A stretch of DNA of 64,000 bases from NCBI GenBank assembly GCA_050943535.1, contig JBMNPJ010000011.1, forward strand, positions 1 through 64,000. Reading direction: 5' to 3'. Origin of the DNA: Massiliimalia sp050943535 (GTDB lineage Bacteria > Bacillota > Clostridia > Oscillospirales > Ruminococcaceae). The translations under genes were made by a program, and so were the position numbers. The notes beneath the pieces were generated by a model that saw only the letters and a list, made by a program, of their open reading frames with translations, made no database searches and had not been told where the DNA came from. Below are positions 52,131 to 61,401 of this stretch, one piece after another (positions within the stretch are counted from its first letter, which is position 1; each line of letters opens with the position of its first letter).

Positions 52131-54944
52131 ATGGACGCAATGCAGCAGTATAAAGAAATGAAACGGTCTGCCCCCTCTCATTTGTGGGGACAGCGAATCC
52201 TGACAGAAATCGGATATCTTTACAAAGTATATGAAGCGCAGAAAAAGCCTTATCCAGCTCTTTTGGAACAGACTGTAGGGGAACTTTTTAAAGCGTTTGA
52301 ACAGGACGGGGTGATTACCGTTTCCAGTGCTCAGACAGCGGAACAAAAACTGCTGCCTTTGGGTGAAGATGCAAAACAGTATCAGGTATTGTTTGCCGCT
52401 CATGCTCATATTGACATGAACTGGATGTGGGGATTGCCGGAAACAGTATCCGTGGTCATTGATACTTTCCAGACCATGCTCAACCTGATGAAAGAGTACC
52501 CGGATTTTGTATTCTCTCAGTCTCAGGCTTCCACCTATGAAATCATTGAAAAATACTGCCCTTCCATGCTGCCGGAAATCCGCCAGCGGATTCAGACCGG
52601 CCAGTGGGAAGTGACCGCTTCTACCTGGGTAGAACTGGACAAAAACATGTCTGGCACCGAGTCTATGGTGCGCCATATTCTGTATACGAAAAACTATCTG
52701 TCTCAGCTGTTGGGAATCCAAAAAGATGACATTCAGCTGGACTTTGAACCGGATACCTTTGGCCACAGCGCCCATATTCCTGAAATTTTGAATCAGGGCG
52801 GAATCCGTTATTATTATCACTGCCGGGGATACGACAAACACTCTATCTATCGGTGGAAAGCGCCTTCTGGAAAAGAAGTGCTGGTGTTCCGGGAACCTTC
52901 CTGGTATCTGGGGCCGATTCATTATGATATGGTGCTGGATGTTCCGTCTTACTGTCAGGACAATCATACCCCAATTATGATGAAGGTGTATGGGGTAGGC
53001 GATCATGGAGGCGGACCTACCCGCAGAGATATTGAACGAATCCGTGAAATGTCTCGCTGGCCGCTGATGCCTCGCGTACGGTTTGGCAGAATGATCGACT
53101 TCTTTAAAGAATTGGAACAAAACCGGGATCAGTATCCGGTAGTAGATCAGGAACTGAACTTTGTGTTTACAGGATGCTATACATCTGAAAGCCGCATTAA
53201 AATGGCAAACCGTGTGGGAGAAGACCGCCTGTATGACGGAGAAGCCTTGGGTGCTATGGCTCGGTTGCAGGGTGCGGATCACTTGTACTGGAAAGGGTAT
53301 GAACAGGGATGGAGAAGGATTCTGTTTAACCAGTTCCACGATATTCTTCCAGGTTCCGGGGTCACAGATACCCGTGAATACGCTATGGGGATTTTCCAGG
53401 AAGCCCTTTCCTATGCAGGCGCCAACGCAAACCGTGCTATGAAGTATTTGGGAGATCAGATTGACACCTCTGTATTCGGAGGAGGAGCCCCCTGTGATTC
53501 TACAGCTGAAGGTGCCGGCGTAGGCTGGAATATTACCAAGGACGCTCGGATTTCTACCCCGGACAACAGCAGCCAGTATGGATTTACCGTTACCTCTCGG
53601 GGAGCGGGAGAAGTGCGGGCGTACACCATTTTTAACACCTTGTCCTACCGGCGGAGTGAAGTGGTGTCCATTACCCTTTGGGACTGGGATTATCCGTTGG
53701 AAGAACTGGTGGTGGAAGATGCTCAGGGAAATCCGGTGGAAGTACAGATTGTAACCCAGAATCAGGAATACTGGCAGCATCATTTCCACGTACTGCTGAT
53801 CCCAGTTACAGTAGAGCCATTTGGCTATGCTACCTATTGCTTCAAGCGCCATCGACTGCCGGAAGTACTTGCAAAAGTTCCTGATCCAAGAGTACATACT
53901 ATGGCGGACGGCTCCATCGTGATGGAAAATGACCGAATCCGTGCAGTATTTGATTCTTTGACCATGAAAATTACTTCCCTGATCGATAAAAAGACCGGCA
54001 AAGAATGCGCAGACAGCACTTGTCCTGGCGGCGGATTCCGTCTGGTGGACGAAGACGATGTCAACGGAATGTCCGCTTGGATTGTGGGCGGATACAGCCG
54101 AGTCGTAGATATCAATGAACAACAGCCGGTTCGGATTACCAAACGGGAATTGGGCGGACTGCGTCAGCAGGTAAGCTACGAAATGAAGGTGCGGGATTCC
54201 TTCATTCAGGTAACGGTGACATTGGATGCCGGATCCAGCATGCTCCGGTTTAAAGTTATGGCAGACTGGCACGAGCTGGGCAAACCAGGAGGAGAAACTC
54301 CTCAGCTTCAGTGGATTATGCCTGTGGGATACACTGCCTGCTGTTATCGGTACGATGTTCCCGGCGGTACTGTGGATCGTCCCGCATTGGGGCATGACGT
54401 TCCCGCTGTATTGTATGGAGCGGCAGTTCCGGAACAGGGCACAGGAATCATGATGACAAGTGACAGTAAATATGGATACCGGGGAGATCAGAATTGCCTG
54501 AGCTTAAACCTGATTCGGTCTTCCTATGAGCCGGATCCATATCCGGAATTTGGTATTCACCATATGGAACTGGGGATTGGCGTATGCGATGAAATGGAAC
54601 CTGCGAAACTGCAGGAAATGGCCCTGTGCTTTGCCCATCCATTGACCAGCTATTCCAACAGTATTCATTCAGGTTCTTTGCCTTTGACCAAGAGCTTTTT
54701 GCAGGTGGACGGAGCAGCACGGGTGATTTCCCTGAAACCGGATGAATCCGGAACAGGAGTTACTTTGCGTTTGGGCACCGATACAGAGGTCTCCCAGAAA
54801 GTTTCTGTCTTTATGGACGGCATGTCATCCGCAAAAGATGCAGACTTGCTGGAACAGGAAACCGGTATGGAAACAGTCCTGGAGCATGGATTTGCCGCAG
54901 AGCTTCCAGCCCATTGTGTAAGAACTTTCCGTCTGGAAAAGTGA
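52131..54944 (+). CDS. GH38 alpha-mannosidase, 937 aa
   Basis: Third GH38 of the window, distinct in both flanks and motifs. Zinc ligands H93 and D95 (HAHIDMNWMW), nucleophile D208 in FEPDTFGHS, zinc histidine H403 in QFHDILPGSG, and a VGDHGGGPTRRD segment that lines the active site. About 80 residues precede the catalytic domain. No signal peptide. The ATG at 52131 has GGAAAGGAGC upstream; an ORF extension to 52089 does not. It lies downstream of the kinase-isomerase pair and may share their transcript. Repeat copy C follows its stop by 158 bases. A long open frame on the opposite strand is a shadow. Confidence 0.94.
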   Translation: MDAMQQYKEMKRSAPSHLWGQRILTEIGYLYKVYEAQKKPYPALLEQTVGELFKAFEQDGVITVSSAQTAEQKLLPLGEDAKQYQVLFAAHAHIDMNWMWGLPETVSVVIDTFQTMLNLMKEYPDFVFSQSQASTYEIIEKYCPSMLPEIRQRIQTGQWEVTASTWVELDKNMSGTESMVRHILYTKNYLSQLLGIQKDDIQLDFEPDTFGHSAHIPEILNQGGIRYYYHCRGYDKHSIYRWKAPSGKEVLVFREPSWYLGPIHYDMVLDVPSYCQDNHTPIMMKVYGVGDHGGGPTRRDIERIREMSRWPLMPRVRFGRMIDFFKELEQNRDQYPVVDQELNFVFTGCYTSESRIKMANRVGEDRLYDGEALGAMARLQGADHLYWKGYEQGWRRILFNQFHDILPGSGVTDTREYAMGIFQEALSYAGANANRAMKYLGDQIDTSVFGGGAPCDSTAEGAGVGWNITKDARISTPDNSSQYGFTVTSRGAGEVRAYTIFNTLSYRRSEVVSITLWDWDYPLEELVVEDAQGNPVEVQIVTQNQEYWQHHFHVLLIPVTVEPFGYATYCFKRHRLPEVLAKVPDPRVHTMADGSIVMENDRIRAVFDSLTMKITSLIDKKTGKECADSTCPGGGFRLVDEDDVNGMSAWIVGGYSRVVDINEQQPVRITKRELGGLRQQVSYEMKVRDSFIQVTVTLDAGSSMLRFKVMADWHELGKPGGETPQLQWIMPVGYTACCYRYDVPGGTVDRPALGHDVPAVLYGAAVPEQGTGIMMTSDSKYGYRGDQNCLSLNLIRSSYEPDPYPEFGIHHMELGIGVCDEMEPAKLQEMALCFAHPLTSYSNSIHSGSLPLTKSFLQVDGAARVISLKPDESGTGVTLRLGTDTEVSQKVSVFMDGMSSAKDADLLEQETGMETVLEHGFAAELPAHCVRTFRLEK

Positions 54945-55102
54945 GTGAATAAAGGCCTGCCGATGGATAGGCTGTTTGGCAAATAAGAAAAAGTATTATT
55001 TTGGGCGTACCATAGAAAGAAATCTCTGCGGTACGCCCTTTTTGGATATTGAAAAGGTGATCAGCCTGTCGATAAAGTATACGTCAAGAAAAAGTTGCAT
55101 CA

Positions 55103-55158
55103 CCAGGGGTTCACACCTCTGGACCCAAAGGGGCTGCGCTTGTGTTTTGTCAGTTAAG
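55103..55158 (+). repeat. Intergenic palindromic repeat, copy C
   Basis: CCAGGGGTTCACACCTCTGG at 55103-55122 (one base differs from the perfect palindrome), followed by ACCCAAAGGGGCTGCGC and TTTTGTCAG. It is the most diverged of the four copies. Confidence 0.8.
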
Positions 55159-55192
55159 TGGTAAAAATGGTAATTTTCGCTTTACTGATAGG

Positions 55193-55389
55193 GGACAAGC
55201 GTAGCTTTTTGGGATTCTTAAGGGGCGCTTGTCCCTTAAGCCGTCGGAGAAAAATTTTTAATTTTTTCATGTGGGCTTATGCAGCCCACACCTGCACCAT
55301 TTCTTTTGATGGCCAAAAGAAATGGACAGAAAAAGCCACCAGAGGGGCGTCCTCCGGAAATATACGGTTAGTCGGCCTGCCCCTCTGGA
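55193..55389 (+). repeat. Hairpin-mosaic intergenic element, copy 2
   Basis: Four hairpins in series: GGGACAAGCG/CGCTTGTCCC (about 55193-55236), TGTGGGC/GCCCACA (about 55270-55290), CCATTTCTTTT/AAAAGAAATGG (about 55297-55325) and CCAGAGGGGC/GCCCCTCTGG (about 55339-55388). Shares TGTGGGC, CCACACCTGCAC and TCCTCCGGAAATAT with copy 1. Confidence 0.72.
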
Positions 55390-55794
55390 CACCCCAGATA
55401 CAGTTTGCATATCTGATAAAAATGCTTGTTTTACGAAAGGCGTTGCGGCGCTGATTACTTTAAAATGTTCCTTACTATATTTTGATTGTTCAATTTGCCA
55501 GTTTGCAATACTTTTTTTACAGTCTGAAGATGATTACTTTAGGGTGGAAAATTTGCAATCACTTTAAAAAGTATGGTAAAAAAACAATTAAAAATGCGTA
55601 AAAATAACATTGTTACAAGAATTTTTTTGTATCATTGTGCAAAATCCATATCGTAATTCTGTTTGGAATATGATACACTGGAACATAAAGTGGTGTTTTA
55701 TCCGAATTTATGACAACATGGTTTGGGATATTCAGCCAATCTAATGAACAATCACAATCAAGCAGGCCGATTTGGCGGTAAAGGAGAGAAAACT

Positions 55795-57981
55795 ATGAGA
55801 ATACCATTTGGCAATTGGATCATTCCTTCCCAGGATTTTGGAGAAGTGTGTCCCGTATTTCGCAGACGCTTTCGTTTGTCAGGAAAACTGGATTCTGCGG
55901 GACTTTGTATGACAGCGTTAGGACTTTATGAAGCTCGGTTAAACGGAAAATTGATTGGCGACCAGGTGTTTGCTCCTGGATGGACTTCTTACCGAAAACG
56001 CCTGCAGTTTCAGGAATATGATATCACCGATTTGCTGGAAGAAGAAAATGAACTGACCATTACTTTGGGAAAAGGCTGGGCAGTGGATGAACTGACCTGG
56101 GACCGCAATACCGGTTATGGCAGTGATACTGCGGCAATTCTGGCAGATATCCGCTTAAAATATATGGATGGAACCAGCGAAAGCATCGTTACCGATAAAG
56201 ACTGGGAAGCTGCAAAAACCGGCATTTTGGAAAGCCATATCTATGACGGGGAAGTATTTGACAGCCGGGTTACACCGGAAAACTGGATTCCCTGCCAGCT
56301 GTTTGATTACCCGAAAGAACAGCTGATCTCTCAGGAAGGTGATCCAATTCGCGAAGTGGAAGTACTGCGTCCAGAAGAAATTATTACCACTCCAAAAGGG
56401 GAAACTGTCATTGACTTTGGACAGAATATGACGGGATATGTTCAGTTTACCATTACAGGACCAGAAGGACATAAGGCAGTTGTTTCTCATGCAGAAGTGC
56501 TGGACCGGGATGGAAACTTTTACACCGCAAATCTGCGCAGTGCAAAAGAGCAGATTACCTTTTACTGCAATGGGGAAACAGTAACCTATAAACCCCATTT
56601 TACATTCCAGGGATTCCGGTATATTCGTCTGGAAAACTGGCCGGAAGAAGTGAAAAAAGAAAACTTTACCGCTTTGGCAGTTCATTCCGATATGAAACGG
56701 ATTGGACATTTTGAATGTTCTGAACCACTGATTAATCAGCTTTATAAAAATATTATCTGGGGACAAAGAGGAAACTTTTTGGATGTTCCTACTGACTGTC
56801 CGCAGCGTGACGAACGTCTGGGCTGGACCGGGGATGCAGAGGTGTTTATCCGTGCCGCCAGCTACAACTATGATGTCAACCGCTTCTTTACCAAATGGCT
56901 TCACGATTTAAAAGCAGACCAGTATCCTGATGGGGAAATGCCGGCAGTCATTCCGGATGTACTCAGCGGAGGTGTTTCTGAAGGACATGGATCCAACTCT
57001 GCTGCATGGGGCGATGCTGCTACAGTTTGTCCATGGCAGCTGTATTTAAGCTATGGCAATCGTCAGATTTTGGAAGATCAGTTTGACAGTATGCGCAAAT
57101 GGGTGGAATATATCCGCCGTCAGGGTGATAACGAATATTTGTGGAATACTGGGGAACATTACGGCGACTGGCTGGGACTGGATGCGGCAGAAGGCAGCTA
57201 TAAAGGTGCTACAGACGAAGGTTTGATTGCTACCGCTTATTTTGCTTATTCCACTTCTCTGCTGATTAAAGCAGGCCATGTTCTGGAACGAGATATGACC
57301 GAATATGAAACTTTGTATCAGGGAATCCGCAAGGCGTTCCAGGAAACTTATCTGAAAGACGGCGTGCCAATGACTGATACACAGACAGCTCGGGTACTGG
57401 CACTGTATTTCGACCTGTGCGACAACCCGAAAGAGATGGCAGCAGGTCTGGCTCGTTTGGTAGAACAAAATGGAAACCGACTGTCTACGGGATTTGTAGG
57501 AACCCCATATCTGCTCCATGCTTTGTCTGACCATGGATATGCAGAACTTGCTTACAGTCTGCTGCTGCAGGAAGAATTTCCGTCCTGGCTGTACTCTGTA
57601 AAAGCAGGGGCTACTACCATTTGGGAACACTGGGACGGCATGCGTCCGGATGGAACCATGTGGAGCACCGACATGAACTCCTTTAACCATTATGCTTACG
57701 GTGCAGTGGCTGACTGGATGTACGGCGTGATGGCAGGAATCCGTCCTTGCGAAGATAAACCGGGATATGAACACATAATTCTCAACCCAATCCCAGATAA
57801 GCGGATCAGTTATGTGAAGGCTTCTTTGGATACCAAGTACGGAACCATTACTTCCAGCTGGAAGAAGGAAAACGGCAAAGTGGTCTATGAATTTGAAGTT
57901 CCTCATGGTTGTACAGCCGATATTATTCTGGAAGGCAATCAGTACACAGTAACCGGCGGAAAACACAGCTATAAAATTTAA
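55795..57981 (+). CDS. GH78-family alpha-L-rhamnosidase, 728 aa
   Basis: Inverting glycosidase of the GH78 type in the usual order: N-terminal beta domain (about 10-130, GWTSYRKRLQFQEYDITDLL in part), beta-sandwich (FDSRVTPENWIP, DFGQNMTGYVQF), then an (alpha/alpha)6 barrel. Catalytic signatures are DCPQRDERLGWTGD at 334-347 and the barrel glutamate E611 in TIWEHWDG. The C-terminal beta domain is complete. The ATG at 55795 has AAAGGAGAG upstream; the ORF start at 55723 has none. No signal peptide. It is closer to textbook GH78 than the protein at 41062, and stands alone with hairpins on both sides. Confidence 0.94.
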   Translation: MRIPFGNWIIPSQDFGEVCPVFRRRFRLSGKLDSAGLCMTALGLYEARLNGKLIGDQVFAPGWTSYRKRLQFQEYDITDLLEEENELTITLGKGWAVDELTWDRNTGYGSDTAAILADIRLKYMDGTSESIVTDKDWEAAKTGILESHIYDGEVFDSRVTPENWIPCQLFDYPKEQLISQEGDPIREVEVLRPEEIITTPKGETVIDFGQNMTGYVQFTITGPEGHKAVVSHAEVLDRDGNFYTANLRSAKEQITFYCNGETVTYKPHFTFQGFRYIRLENWPEEVKKENFTALAVHSDMKRIGHFECSEPLINQLYKNIIWGQRGNFLDVPTDCPQRDERLGWTGDAEVFIRAASYNYDVNRFFTKWLHDLKADQYPDGEMPAVIPDVLSGGVSEGHGSNSAAWGDAATVCPWQLYLSYGNRQILEDQFDSMRKWVEYIRRQGDNEYLWNTGEHYGDWLGLDAAEGSYKGATDEGLIATAYFAYSTSLLIKAGHVLERDMTEYETLYQGIRKAFQETYLKDGVPMTDTQTARVLALYFDLCDNPKEMAAGLARLVEQNGNRLSTGFVGTPYLLHALSDHGYAELAYSLLLQEEFPSWLYSVKAGATTIWEHWDGMRPDGTMWSTDMNSFNHYAYGAVADWMYGVMAGIRPCEDKPGYEHIILNPIPDKRISYVKASLDTKYGTITSSWKKENGKVVYEFEVPHGCTADIILEGNQYTVTGGKHSYKI

Positions 57982-58004
57982 AGATCAATAAATGATAAAA
58001 TGAA

Positions 58005-58037
58005 AAGCGGCGCATTGCAGATTGCAATGCGCCGCTT
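58005..58037 (+). terminator. Hairpin after the GH78 gene
   Basis: A perfect 15-base-pair stem (AAGCGGCGCATTGCA with its complement) around GAT. No long T run follows, so termination may be incomplete. Confidence 0.6.
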
Positions 58038-58044
58038 CAGCTTG

Positions 58045-58134
58045 CCAGGGGTTCACACCCCTGGACCCAAATGGCTTTGCTCGTACTCTGTCAGCTGAGA
58101 GAAAATTATTTGATATTTCCATACTACTTACAAA
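58045..58134 (+). repeat. Intergenic palindromic repeat, copy D
   Basis: CCAGGGGTTCACACCCCTGG at 58045-58064, then ACCCAAATGGCTTTGCTCGT, TCAGCTGAGAGAA and TTATTTGATATTTCCA. Matches copy A over its whole length, in the same orientation relative to the upstream gene. Confidence 0.87.
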
Positions 58135-58186
58135 ACACAAATGTAGTGTGATTGGCAGAATGCAATTACACTGTTGTTACAATAAG

Positions 58187-59140
58187 CTATCGGCCTAGAC
58201 ATAAAGAGGTCAATGTCATAATCAGCGGTAAGGTAATTAAGGTCATTAGACTGGATAGGGTAAACAGCCTGGTAGCATATTCCACATCATTTTTGTATTT
58301 CTCTGCAAAGATAATGGTCATGGCTGCGCTGGGGCAGGCAGATAGAATAATGTTGTTGATGAGCAGATCCGTTGAAAAGGGCAGGAAAGAGAACAATGCC
58401 AAAATGACACAGGGAACTGCAAGATTGATTAAAAACACCACCCAGTACAGTCTTGGTGAACGAAAAGCGGATAGAATAGGAGTCTGTGCCAGGTTAGTTC
58501 CCACAATCATCATGGCCAGAGGGGTGTTCAAAGAGGCTATGTACTGGATTCCCTGCTGAAGGGTTCCGGGAATAGGAATGCGCAGCAAAAACACCAGAAA
58601 TCCTACAAAAAAACTGAGCAGAGGGGGAGAGAGTAAAAGCTGGGATAAGGGCATTTTGAATTTTTCCCGGTTTCCCTCCTGATTGCGGGAGCGAATAATC
58701 AAACTGACACCATGGGTCCAGGTGAAGATATTTCCGATACAGATATAAGCAGTGGCATAAAGGATTCCTGTTTCTCCGAATACTGCCGCTACCAGGGGAA
58801 TCCCCATAAATCCGTTGTTGGGATAAATAATGGCAAACCGTTCAATGGCAGCGTGGGGATTTCCTTTTTTCCGTACCAGAAGATAAGCTACTGCAAAAGC
58901 GCAAAGATAGCTGACAATAGCCAAAGCAAATGCCAAAAGCAGACTTTTTAACAGCTCATCAGTGCGTTCAATGGTAAAGGAATTAAATAAAATTGCCGGT
59001 GTTACAATATATAAAAGCACATCGGTCATGTGCTTCATGGTATGTGTATCCACCATTTTGATTCGAAACATAAAAAAACCTACCGCAATCAGCAGAAACA
59101 TAATGACCACCTGTTCTGCTACGGTAACTGCAAACCCCAT
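58187..59140 (-). CDS. AEC-family (auxin efflux carrier-like) transporter, 317 aa
   Basis: Ten-segment membrane transporter of the AEC family, related to malate and other organic-acid carriers. Visible features are the N-terminal EQVVIMFLLIAVGFF segment, the re-entrant region YPNNGFMGIPL in segment 4 and a pseudo-repeated C-half with LNTPLAMMIVGTNLA. The ATG at 59140 has AAAGGGGG upstream; the longer ORF to 59215 runs into an intergenic hairpin. It follows the aldo/keto reductase on the same strand by 111 bases. Substrate unknown. Confidence 0.88.
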   Translation of the reverse strand: MGFAVTVAEQVVIMFLLIAVGFFMFRIKMVDTHTMKHMTDVLLYIVTPAILFNSFTIERTDELLKSLLLAFALAIVSYLCAFAVAYLLVRKKGNPHAAIERFAIIYPNNGFMGIPLVAAVFGETGILYATAYICIGNIFTWTHGVSLIIRSRNQEGNREKFKMPLSQLLLSPPLLSFFVGFLVFLLRIPIPGTLQQGIQYIASLNTPLAMMIVGTNLAQTPILSAFRSPRLYWVVFLINLAVPCVILALFSFLPFSTDLLINNIILSACPSAAMTIIFAEKYKNDVEYATRLFTLSSLMTLITLPLIMTLTSLCLGR

Positions 59141-59170
59141 GGTATAAGCCCCCTTTGATGTCCATAATGA

Positions 59171-59208
59171 TTGCGGGCAAGACTCAAAATTTATGAGGCT
59201 TGCCCGCA
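59171..59208. repeat. Two-part intergenic hairpin between reductase and transporter
   Basis: TTGCGGGCAAG and CTTGCCCGCA enclose ACTCAAAATTTATGAG, whose ends (CTCA/TGAG) also pair. No T run on either strand, so it may be an mRNA stability or processing element rather than a terminator. Confidence 0.6.
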
Positions 59209-59251
59209 GTTTCATGGATCATATTATTTTTCCAGTTTATTTGGTCAAAAC

Positions 59252-60376
59252 TTATCGTTTCAGCTGTTCTACCAATGCACCGATTTCTTTCAGACGTTCT
59301 GGAATTTCAATATGCTGAGGACATTTTTCCATGCAGATGCCGCATTCTACACAGTGAGAATAGTCGCAGTCTGCTTTTGCTTTCATATCTTCTAGGAAAC
59401 CGTTGGCATTGTTAGAAAGTTTGTAGTTGTTATAGATGCGGAACATTTCCGGAATGTTGACACCTGCTGGACAGTCAATGCAGTATTTACATGCAGTGCA
59501 AGGAACGGTAGCAGTAGCCTTATGTAATTCCAGTGCTTTCCACAAAGCTTCCATTTCTTCGTCGGACAGCGGTTTAAAATCAGCAAAAGTTTTCAGGTTG
59601 TCCGCAACCTGTTCTTCGGTGGTCATACCACTGAGTACTACCAGTACATTAGGCTGAGAAGCTGCAAAGCGAACTGCCCAAGAAGCAATGCTGGCATCTG
59701 GATGAACTGCTTTCAGAACTTCGTTGGCACCGCCTGCCAGATCTGCCAGAGCACCGCCGCGAACTGGTTCCATTACGATACATGGAAGATTGTATCTTTC
59801 CAAAATTGCATACTGTTCTTTTGCGTTCTGGTATTCCCAGTCCAGATAGTTTAACTGCAGCTGAGCGAAATCCCATTCATGGTCAGAACAGATTCTTTCC
59901 AGACAGTCTGGGGTATCATGGAAAGAAAAGCCCAGGTTTTTGATTTTTCCTTCTGCCTGTTTCTGACGTACAAATTCATATGCACCGAATTTTTCGCATT
60001 TTTCATAGTGTTCTTTGCCTAAAGAGTGCAGCAGATAAAAGTCAAAATATTCTACCTGACATTTTTCCAGCTGATCCTGGAAGATTCGTTCCATATCTTC
60101 TGGAGTATCGCACATCCAAATTGGAAGTTTATTGGTGATGAAAAAGCTGTCCCGAGGATATTTTTTCAGAACTTTTCCCAAAAAGCTCTGAGATTTTCCG
60201 TCGTGATACATATAAGCGGTGTCAAAGTAGTTTACGCCAGCATGGTATGCTTCATCCAGCATTTTTTCTGCTCTTGGTTCATCAATTTCACCGTCAGCGG
60301 TCAAAGGGAAACGCATTGCGCCGAATCCCAACCGGGAAACTTTTTGGTTGGTCTTTTTAAAGATTTGATAAGTCAT
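59252..60376 (-). CDS. Aldo/keto reductase with C-terminal ferredoxin domain, 374 aa
   Basis: TIM-barrel oxidoreductase of the aldo/keto reductase family, with the catalytic-type segment YFDTAYMYHDG near residue 50 and later the usual KLPIW and RGGALADL segments. The last 100 residues carry two cysteine clusters, CTACKYCIDCPAG and CVECGICMEKCPQ, expected to hold [4Fe-4S] centres; this architecture is common in anaerobic Firmicutes and suggests electron exchange with ferredoxin. The ATG at 60376 has AGGAGGC upstream. Its promoter may be TTGATT (60536-60531) and TATAAT (60514-60509). Substrate unknown. Confidence 0.92.
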   Translation of the reverse strand: MTYQIFKKTNQKVSRLGFGAMRFPLTADGEIDEPRAEKMLDEAYHAGVNYFDTAYMYHDGKSQSFLGKVLKKYPRDSFFITNKLPIWMCDTPEDMERIFQDQLEKCQVEYFDFYLLHSLGKEHYEKCEKFGAYEFVRQKQAEGKIKNLGFSFHDTPDCLERICSDHEWDFAQLQLNYLDWEYQNAKEQYAILERYNLPCIVMEPVRGGALADLAGGANEVLKAVHPDASIASWAVRFAASQPNVLVVLSGMTTEEQVADNLKTFADFKPLSDEEMEALWKALELHKATATVPCTACKYCIDCPAGVNIPEMFRIYNNYKLSNNANGFLEDMKAKADCDYSHCVECGICMEKCPQHIEIPERLKEIGALVEQLKR

Positions 60377-60748
60377 AGTTCTGCCTCCTGAATTAGTAAA
60401 ATAGGTGATTTGGAAAGGCCTGTCCGTCCCACAAGATACAGCACAAATAGAGATTAACAACAAAAAGAACAGGCGCTTATTTTCCTGCAAACATAATAAT
60501 CTAATTCTATTATATTATTTTTTTTTTAAAAATCAATAAAATTTTTGGGAATCTAGTGGAAAAGCCCGGGGAATTTATTGACGTTGGAACAAGGTTCTAG
60601 TAAAATAAAAGAGAATCAATAACAATGGGTTTTTGCGCCCGTTACACCAAGAGAGATTTGTGCTTTAGAAATGATTGCTGAAACGGCTTATTTCTGTAGC
60701 AGGTTTAGGATAGAAATGATAGATATTAGAAAGGTAGTGGAGTGATAC
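60377..60748. other. Divergent intergenic region before rpe
   Basis: 372 bases. Contains the reductase promoter on the minus strand and, for rpe, TTGACG 60578-60583, 17-base spacer, TAAAAT 60601-60606. The rpe leader of about 135 bases has no riboswitch I recognise. Confidence 0.6.
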
Positions 60749-61393
60749 ATGGTAAAAATATCTCCATCAATTTTAGCGGCGGACTTTGCCAATTTGCAAA
60801 CTGAAATTAAAAAAGTGGAATCTTGTGCAGCTATGCTTCATATTGATGTGATGGATGGACATTTTGTCCCCAATATCAGTGTGGGGGTGCCAGTGGTGGC
60901 ATCTGTGCGCAAATGCACAAACTTGTTTTTAGATACCCATTTAATGATTTCCCGGCCTCAGGATTATATTGAGGCGTTTGCCAAAGCAGGATCTGATTTA
61001 ATCTGTTTTCACTGTGAGGCAGACTGTTCTGTGGAAGAAACCATCGGTTTGATCCGTTCTTATGGAATGAAAGCGGCGGTGGCGCTGAAACCGGCAACAC
61101 CAGCAGGTGAGGTGCTTCCCTTTGTAAAGGATTTGGACATGGTGCTGGTGATGACAGTAGAACCAGGATTCGGCGGTCAGGCATTTATGCCGGATATGAT
61201 GGCAAAAGTCACAGAAATCAGACAGTATGCCAATCAGGTGAACCCCGGTTTGGATATTCAGGTGGACGGGGGAATCAATGAAACTACCGCTGTAACAGCC
61301 TGCCATGCAGGCGCCAATGTTCTGGTAGCTGGTTCCTTTGTATTCCAAAGTGAAAATCCTGCAGATACAGTATTTCGTTTAAGCCAGCTGTAA
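60749..61393 (+). CDS. rpe: Ribulose-phosphate 3-epimerase
   Basis: Interconverts D-ribulose 5-phosphate and D-xylulose 5-phosphate in the pentose phosphate pathway. TIM barrel with the family motifs SPSILAADFANL at the N-terminus, HIDVMDGHFVPNIS (metal-binding H and D), DTHLMI, MTVEPGFGGQ and VDGGI, and the C-terminal GANVLVAGSFVF. Length is normal at 214. It is alone on its transcript. In this window it links pentulose phosphates to central metabolism, but there is no direct operon link to the lyxose isomerase. Confidence 0.95.
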   Translation: MVKISPSILAADFANLQTEIKKVESCAAMLHIDVMDGHFVPNISVGVPVVASVRKCTNLFLDTHLMISRPQDYIEAFAKAGSDLICFHCEADCSVEETIGLIRSYGMKAAVALKPATPAGEVLPFVKDLDMVLVMTVEPGFGGQAFMPDMMAKVTEIRQYANQVNPGLDIQVDGGINETTAVTACHAGANVLVAGSFVFQSENPADTVFRLSQL

Positions 61394-61401
61394 TCGGGGG
61401 T

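Larger units (their letters stand above)
54945..55794. other. Gene-free region between GH38 and GH78
   Basis: About 850 bases. A GGGCGTACC/GGTACGCCC hairpin with a following T run at about 55002-55042 may be the GH38 terminator. Then come repeat copy C, hairpin mosaic copy 2, and an AT-rich stretch (55480-55794) with the inverted pair TGTATCAT 55628-55635 and ATGATACA 55670-55677. I could not settle the GH78 promoter. No credible gene. Confidence 0.65.

Noticed and set aside
51978..54395. 805-codon open frame on the minus strand
   Set aside because: It lies wholly opposite the GH38 gene at 52131, has no ribosome site or recognisable domain, and its composition mirrors the codon bias of the sense gene.
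55158..55454. 98-codon open frame in the GH38-GH78 intergenic region
   Set aside because: Runs through the hairpin-mosaic repeat, has no ribosome site and no homology I can see.
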